A stretch of 64,000 nucleotides of DNA from DATHWB01 sp040905965. GTDB lineage: Bacteria; Actinomycetota; Acidimicrobiia; Spongiisociales; ZC4RG35. Both the position numbers and the translations under genes were made by a program. Under the pieces are notes generated by a model. The model was not told the origin of the DNA, ran no database searches, and saw nothing but the letters and a program-made list of their open reading frames with translations. Where the stretch lies: the NCBI GenBank assembly GCA_040905965.1, contig JBBDQP010000003.1, positions 1-64,000 on the forward strand, read 5' to 3'. The stretch's first letter is position 1. The number at the start of each line of letters is the position of its first letter. This document shows positions 60,320 through 64,000 of the stretch, one piece after another.

Positions 60320-61704
60320 GCGGGCAGGTCCACGAGGATTTCCTGGTCGGTGACCGACCCCGATGTGAGGGTCCGATAGACGTTGAGAACGAACAGCGCC
60401 TGGGATGCGAATGCTCCGGCCCCGGTGATGACTGCGAGTCCGGCGAAGATCTCTGACGGTCCGGTGATCGTGGACCAGGCGTCAGGGCCGAGATCCGAGT
60501 ACGAACCTGCGGTCATCCCCACCCCGGCCATCACCCCGGAGATCATGAGCATGAGTCCGGTTCCGCCCACGAACCACAGAGTCCACCGGACCTGCCGGGA
60601 CGCCGCGCCGCGATCGGCCAGCGATCTGCCGGTCATGGCGGGCAGAGTCTGATACGCCCATGCCGCAACGAACATCCCGCCGACTCCGAACAGGGCGAGA
60701 TAGAGGACTCCGTCCCAGAAGGCGGTGAATGCGACCAGCGCAGATGCCGACTCGAAAGAGGCGGCGGAAGTCGCGAAACCCACTGTGAGCGTGAAGATCA
60801 ACCCGGCTGCCAGGGCTCCGAGCGCGGGACGTTCGCCCGCTTCTGACCAGTCCCGGCCCACGGTCTGGGCGATGCCGACACCATTGGCGAGGGCCGCCAC
60901 CGGCAAGGCGAGAGTGAGGGATGCGCCGACCGGGGCGAGCCAGTCGGGGAACGGGGCGAAGGCGATCTGAGCAGGTCCCGCCCACACGCCGGCGAAGAGC
61001 AGCGACCAGAATCCGGCCCGAGCGAGTTGTCGGTTGGCCAGTGGATTTCCCGTGGCTCGAACGGCGACGTAGAAGCCGACCCCCGTCCCGATGGTCGTCA
61101 CCCACAGTGTCGTGAACCCGGCCGTGAACAGCACTTCCTGCAGCGCCAGTTGGAGTCCGGGCGCGGCGGGGACGGCGGCGAGGAAGCCGAGGACGGTGAG
61201 CGACGCCACGCCGCCGACGACGAACCACAGCGTCGGGAACACGCCCGTCTCGGTGCGACCGCGGATGGTCTGGGCCACCACTACGAGGGGAACGCAGAGC
61301 GTGGCAGCAATCGCCAGGTCGAGCCACCACGGGAGGCCGAGCGGTCCGCCCCCGTCACCAAGACCGGCGGCATGGATCACCACACCAGCCAGAGCGAGCC
61401 CACCGAGCGCCCATGCGCCAAGCGTGGCAACACCCTCGTTCCACAGGCGGGTGCCGGTGAGGCGGGGCAGCACGTGGTAGGACGCCCCGATCAGGGCGAC
61501 GACCAGCCATCCGATCATGATCGAGGTGAGGGCCATCGGTTGGAGCCTGCCGAACCCGAGCACTCCGGTCATCGCCTCGGGAAAGACTCGCGCGGCAAGA
61601 GCGAGAAGGGTGAGCAACGCACCCAGTGCGAGGTGAAGACTCGACACCAACAGATGGGTGACCGCAGCCCGGTCCTGGGCGCCCACCTGTGTTGTCGCCG
61701 ACAT
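60316..61704 (-). CDS. CcoN-like membrane protein lacking heme and CuB ligands
   Basis: 462 aa from ATG 61704, about twelve helices. GFWSLLFAGVWAGPAQIAFAP and the following FPDWLAP line up with the CcoN (cbb3 subunit I) segment that normally reads HFWALIY...WAGPHHLHYTALPDW, and WVTTIGTGVGFYV with GHNAVGFLLT. All active-site His at these places are replaced (G, A/Q, T), and the HxH segment of the last heme helices reads LALFGVG. Only four His occur, all in the first third (THLLVSSLH, ASYHVLP, VIHAAG). It therefore cannot bind the usual binuclear centre. It is coupled to the CcoO-like gene by a 4-bp overlap. Confidence 0.75.
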   Translation of the reverse strand: MSATTQVGAQDRAAVTHLLVSSLHLALGALLTLLALAARVFPEAMTGVLGFGRLQPMALTSIMIGWLVVALIGASYHVLPRLTGTRLWNEGVATLGAWALGGLALAGVVIHAAGLGDGGGPLGLPWWLDLAIAATLCVPLVVVAQTIRGRTETGVFPTLWFVVGGVASLTVLGFLAAVPAAPGLQLALQEVLFTAGFTTLWVTTIGTGVGFYVAVRATGNPLANRQLARAGFWSLLFAGVWAGPAQIAFAPFPDWLAPVGASLTLALPVAALANGVGIAQTVGRDWSEAGERPALGALAAGLIFTLTVGFATSAASFESASALVAFTAFWDGVLYLALFGVGGMFVAAWAYQTLPAMTGRSLADRGAASRQVRWTLWFVGGTGLMLMISGVMAGVGMTAGSYSDLGPDAWSTITGPSEIFAGLAVITGAGAFASQALFVLNVYRTLTSGSVTDQEILVDLPA

Positions 61705-61870
61705 CGCCGTCCCCACGGGACTCCTCGTTTGAGAGACGGCCGGGAGGATAACCACATGCAGGTCGGCTGCCGGCAGCCGAAGGCGACTTCGGGGAGTATC
61801 CCCTTTGTGGTAGAAAACGGGCCTTACGCAGGGTCGATGCCGGCAGTATCGCCCGAAAGCCAGAGGGGTC

Positions 61871-62509
61871 ATGTACCGACTCGCGGAACTCACCGACAGT
61901 CAGCGTCTGAAGGCAGGAACGGCCCTATTGGGTCTTGGCACCCTGTTGATGGGCCTGGCGGTCGTCTGGGTCCACTTCGCCGGACTGCCGATCAACGAGT
62001 TTGTTGACGGCGAGTTCGTGCCCTTCGTCGTCGAACCGGCCTTCTTCAACGACATCCCACGCGGCTGGTTCCCAAAGAGTCTCGGCTATCTCGCAGCCTT
62101 CGGCGCCTCGCAGATGATGGTCCTCGGCGGCTTCTTCCTGTGGGTGTTGAACAAGCCGATGACCTGGGCCCGGGCGTCGATCGCGGCCACGCTGACCTGG
62201 ATGGAATTGGTCATCCTGTTCGCGATCGTGCCGTCGGAGTGGCTCAACCTCTCCCAGACCGATCTCAACTGGTCACCGCAGAAGGTCGCCGTGACGATCC
62301 CCTCGTGGCTGATTCTCGGCAACGACGTCGACATCAGTTTCGCGGCGCTCAAGGACGCCATCTCTGCCGGCTACAACACCGGTCTCCTCGTCGCCGCTCC
62401 CGTCTTCGCCATCATGCTGCAGAAGATGAAGGAGGGGCGCCCGCCCTCGAACGTTTCCGAAGCGCCGAAGTCCCCTTACGGACGCACCCTCAAGAAGGGT
62501 GAGCGCTGA
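61871..62509 (+). CDS. Membrane protein of the cytochrome b6-ferredoxin cluster
   Basis: 212 aa, ATG preceded by AGAGGGG. I do not recognise a family. Four hydrophobic segments are visible (roughly residues 15-37, 75-97, 105-125 and 160-182), with an outer loop (GLPINEFVDGEFVPFVVEP) and a basic C-terminal tail. The stop shares a base with the ferredoxin start (TGATG). It probably anchors or couples a ferredoxin-type subunit to the quinol-cytochrome reductase; this is inferred from the operon only. Confidence 0.6.
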   Translation: MYRLAELTDSQRLKAGTALLGLGTLLMGLAVVWVHFAGLPINEFVDGEFVPFVVEPAFFNDIPRGWFPKSLGYLAAFGASQMMVLGGFFLWVLNKPMTWARASIAATLTWMELVILFAIVPSEWLNLSQTDLNWSPQKVAVTIPSWLILGNDVDISFAALKDAISAGYNTGLLVAAPVFAIMLQKMKEGRPPSNVSEAPKSPYGRTLKKGER

Positions 62510-62958
62510 TGCCTCGCGGCGTCGTCGACGAGACGCCACCGTTCCGTGACGACTACCAGTTGGCGCTGGTCGAAGGCGACTACTTCACGGACAAGCTCCG
62601 TCCCAAGCAGTTCCTGCACATCGACCAGGCCGAGTGCATCCTGTGCGAGGGCTGCGTGGACATCTGTCCGTGGAAATGCATCCACTACCTGTCGATGGAT
62701 GCCATCACGGAGTCGGTCAACGTGAACAATCCCGGCGACGATCCGACGAACTTTGGGTTCTTCGTCGTCGACGAGAATGAGTGCACGCGATGCGCCCTGT
62801 GCATCGACCGCTGTCCGACGAACGTGATCAGCCTGGGTAAGTTCGAGGGCTCGCTGAGCGAGCAGGCTCAGGAGCTCGGGCTGAACGACGCTCCGTGGGA
62901 AGTGGACACGGGGCAACGGGATTTCAAAAACGGTTACGCCTACGGGATGCGTTGGTAG
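62509..62958 (+). CDS. 2x[4Fe-4S] ferredoxin-like subunit
   Basis: 149 aa. Two cluster motifs are visible: CILCEGCVDICPWKCIHY (~residues 44-61) and CTRCALCIDRCPTNVISL (~92-109), each with four Cys in the ferredoxin pattern. No Rieske motif or membrane segment is present. It starts at a TGATG overlap with the membrane protein gene and lies 8 nt before the cytochrome b6 gene. It may carry electrons to or from the b6-type reductase. The acidic and Tyr-rich C-terminal part (RDFKNGYAYGMRW) is probably a docking tail. Confidence 0.85.
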   Translation: MPRGVVDETPPFRDDYQLALVEGDYFTDKLRPKQFLHIDQAECILCEGCVDICPWKCIHYLSMDAITESVNVNNPGDDPTNFGFFVVDENECTRCALCIDRCPTNVISLGKFEGSLSEQAQELGLNDAPWEVDTGQRDFKNGYAYGMRW

Positions 62959-62966
62959 GAGGACGA

Positions 62967-63755
62967 GTGGCGAACGGGAACGACAAGACGGGACTCCTCG
63001 ACAGGGTCCGCGAGAAGACTGCTGAGGCGAGCGAAAAGTTCGCCAAGAGTCAGTTCGTGGAGTCCGTCCTGCGCCCTGGTTCACCCTTCAAGAAGGGCTA
63101 CACCGACAGTCCCCGCAACCGCTCCTACGTGATCATGAACAACGTGCTGTATCACCTGCACCCGGTGAAGGTGAAGCGGCACGGGGTCAAGTTGTCCTAC
63201 ACCCTCTGCCTCGGCGGGCTCAGCTTCTTCCTCTTCATCCTGCTGACTATCACCGGGATCTTCCTGATGTTCTATTACGCCCCCACCGCAGATCGGGCGT
63301 ACATCGATACTGCCGCGCTGTCGACGGACGTCGCATTCGGAACACTGGTGCGCAACATGCACCGGTGGGGGGCCCACCTCATGGTGCTCACGGTGTTCCT
63401 GCACATGAGCCGCGTGTTCTATCACGGTGCCTATAAGCCGCCGCGTGAGTTCAACTGGGTGGTCGGCGTGATCCTGCTTCTTCTCACGCTGCTGCTCTCC
63501 TTCACCGGCTATCTGCTCCCGTGGGACCAACTGGCGCTGTGGGCGGTCACGGTCGGCACCAACATGGCCGGGTTCGTTCCTGTCGTCGGCGACCAGGTCA
63601 AGTTCGGACTCCTCGCCGGCGTGGAAGTGACCGCTGGGACGCTGCTCCGGTGGTATGTGCTCCACGTACTCTTCCTTCCATTCATCATCGTGATCTTCAT
63701 GGCCGTGCACTTCTGGCGGGTGCGCAAAGACGGCGGGATCTCGGGACCGCTGTGA
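62967..63755 (+). CDS. Cytochrome b6-type subunit of menaquinol:cytochrome c reductase
   Basis: 262 aa from GTG 62967 with AGGAGGA upstream. It is the N-terminal half type of cytochrome b: the heme His pairs lie in NMHRWGAHLMV/VFLHMSRVF and in WYVLHVLFLP/AVHFWRVR, and the protein ends in DGGISGPL as b6 does. A Cys in YTLCLGGLSFF matches the b6/QcrB Cys that binds heme ci covalently. About 70 hydrophilic residues precede the first helix, longer than usual. It oxidises menaquinol and passes electrons towards cytochrome c; a subunit IV gene would be expected next. Confidence 0.9.
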   Translation: MANGNDKTGLLDRVREKTAEASEKFAKSQFVESVLRPGSPFKKGYTDSPRNRSYVIMNNVLYHLHPVKVKRHGVKLSYTLCLGGLSFFLFILLTITGIFLMFYYAPTADRAYIDTAALSTDVAFGTLVRNMHRWGAHLMVLTVFLHMSRVFYHGAYKPPREFNWVVGVILLLLTLLLSFTGYLLPWDQLALWAVTVGTNMAGFVPVVGDQVKFGLLAGVEVTAGTLLRWYVLHVLFLPFIIVIFMAVHFWRVRKDGGISGPL

Positions 63756-63768
63756 GAGGGGTTTGCAA

Positions 63769-64000
63769 TGGCTGACATCCCAGAGAGCCTCCTCCGTCGA
63801 TCAGCGGAGGCGAAAGCCAAGGCGCTCGGCGTGCCCGTCGAGCAGGTGCTCGCCGAGATGAAGGGCGAGGCCCCTCCGACGCCGCCACCTGCCGCTCCGG
63901 CCTCCCAACCGGAACCTGAGCCTGAAGCCCCTGCCGACGAGGAGCCGGGAGCCGACGAGGAGCAGGCAGCCGACGCAGCCGACGAGGCGCCCGCGGTCGA
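63769..64000 (+). CDS. Docking-domain protein of the respiratory cluster, cut by window end
   Basis: 77 residues are seen. GAGAGGGG precedes ATG 63769. The start IPESLLRRSAEAKAKALG matches VPEALVRRSADARAKASG in the two cytochrome genes at 58524 and 59558, and an Ala/Pro/Glu-rich linker follows in the same way. What lies beyond the window is unknown, but by the layout of the others a membrane helix and a redox or b-type domain are likely. Confidence 0.8.

Noticed and set aside
1..64000. tRNA, rRNA or tRNA-Sec genes
   Set aside because: I looked for typical T-arm and acceptor patterns in the intergenic stretches and saw none; short RNAs could still be missed without a covariance search.

Overview
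The window looks like one scaffold of a high-GC actinobacterium, probably a draft or metagenome assembly because three 100-N gaps are present. Actinobacterial markers are an MshA-like mycothiol glycosyltransferase followed by a YbjN-like gene, an RsiG-like c-di-GMP protein, a class II ribonucleotide reductase, and many near-leaderless genes in which a TAnnnT -10 box lies 6-7 nt before ATG or GTG. An Acidimicrobiia-like lineage is my inference; nothing in the window proves it. Two of the gaps (3126-3225, 30239-30338) are false: the same 55 bp stands on both sides.

1-28.7 kb is a surface-polysaccharide region. A minus-strand pair encodes a TIM-barrel glycosidase-like protein and a membrane EAL protein. 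Divergent from it are two paralogous polytopic GT-C-like membrane proteins and a methyltransferase. Then comes a plus-strand chain of two HPr-kinase-like proteins, two GT2 glycosyltransferases and a DUF2304 protein, followed by a WecB-like epimerase (minus) and a NodB-type deacetylase (plus). The core is a tightly overlapping six-gene minus-strand operon (25337 down to 14653): orphan receiver domain, 1156-aa HEAT-repeat scaffold, PelF-like glycosyltransferase with a HEAT tail, PelG-like transporter, a third GT-C-like paralogue, and a TolB-like lipoprotein. A NarL-type response regulator, a histidine kinase and an LCP ligase follow. I read this as a divergent Pel-like export system.

28.77-32.01 kb is a 3.2-kb mobile unit inserted at the stop codon of the ribonucleotide reductase gene. 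It has perfect 12-bp terminal inverted repeats (TGTGAAATGCCA), a 5-bp target duplication (TTAGC) and subterminal repeats, but no transposase. It carries a DUF4143 ATPase, a 23-bp tandem array, a 64-aa helix-turn-helix-like ORF and a PD-(D/E)XK nuclease-like gene.

32-58.5 kb is mostly housekeeping and catabolism: NrdJ; a peroxiredoxin-like gene with an in-frame TGA at the catalytic position plus a SECIS-like hairpin (probable selenoprotein); pyrophosphatase; acyl-CoA synthetase; MBL hydrolase and AlkA-type glycosylase, both cut by a real gap; LutABC; aldehyde dehydrogenase; Dus; AEC transporter; aminotransferase; quinone oxidoreductase; a MoaD/membrane-protein fusion; CrcB; M23 peptidase; RsiG-like protein; asparaginase; FemAB-like acyltransferase; MshA; YbjN; Clp1-like kinase; SAM hydrolase; a 30-aa membrane peptide; and a glutaredoxin-like protein.

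58.5-64 kb is a respiratory cluster. Leftward run a CcoN-like protein that has lost every canonical heme/CuB histidine, a CcoO-like cytochrome c and another cytochrome c. Rightward run a small membrane protein, a 2x[4Fe-4S] ferredoxin, a cytochrome b6 with a heme-ci type cysteine, and a gene cut by the window end. Three of these proteins share an N-terminal docking-like domain, and two of those share it as an almost identical 279-bp DNA repeat.
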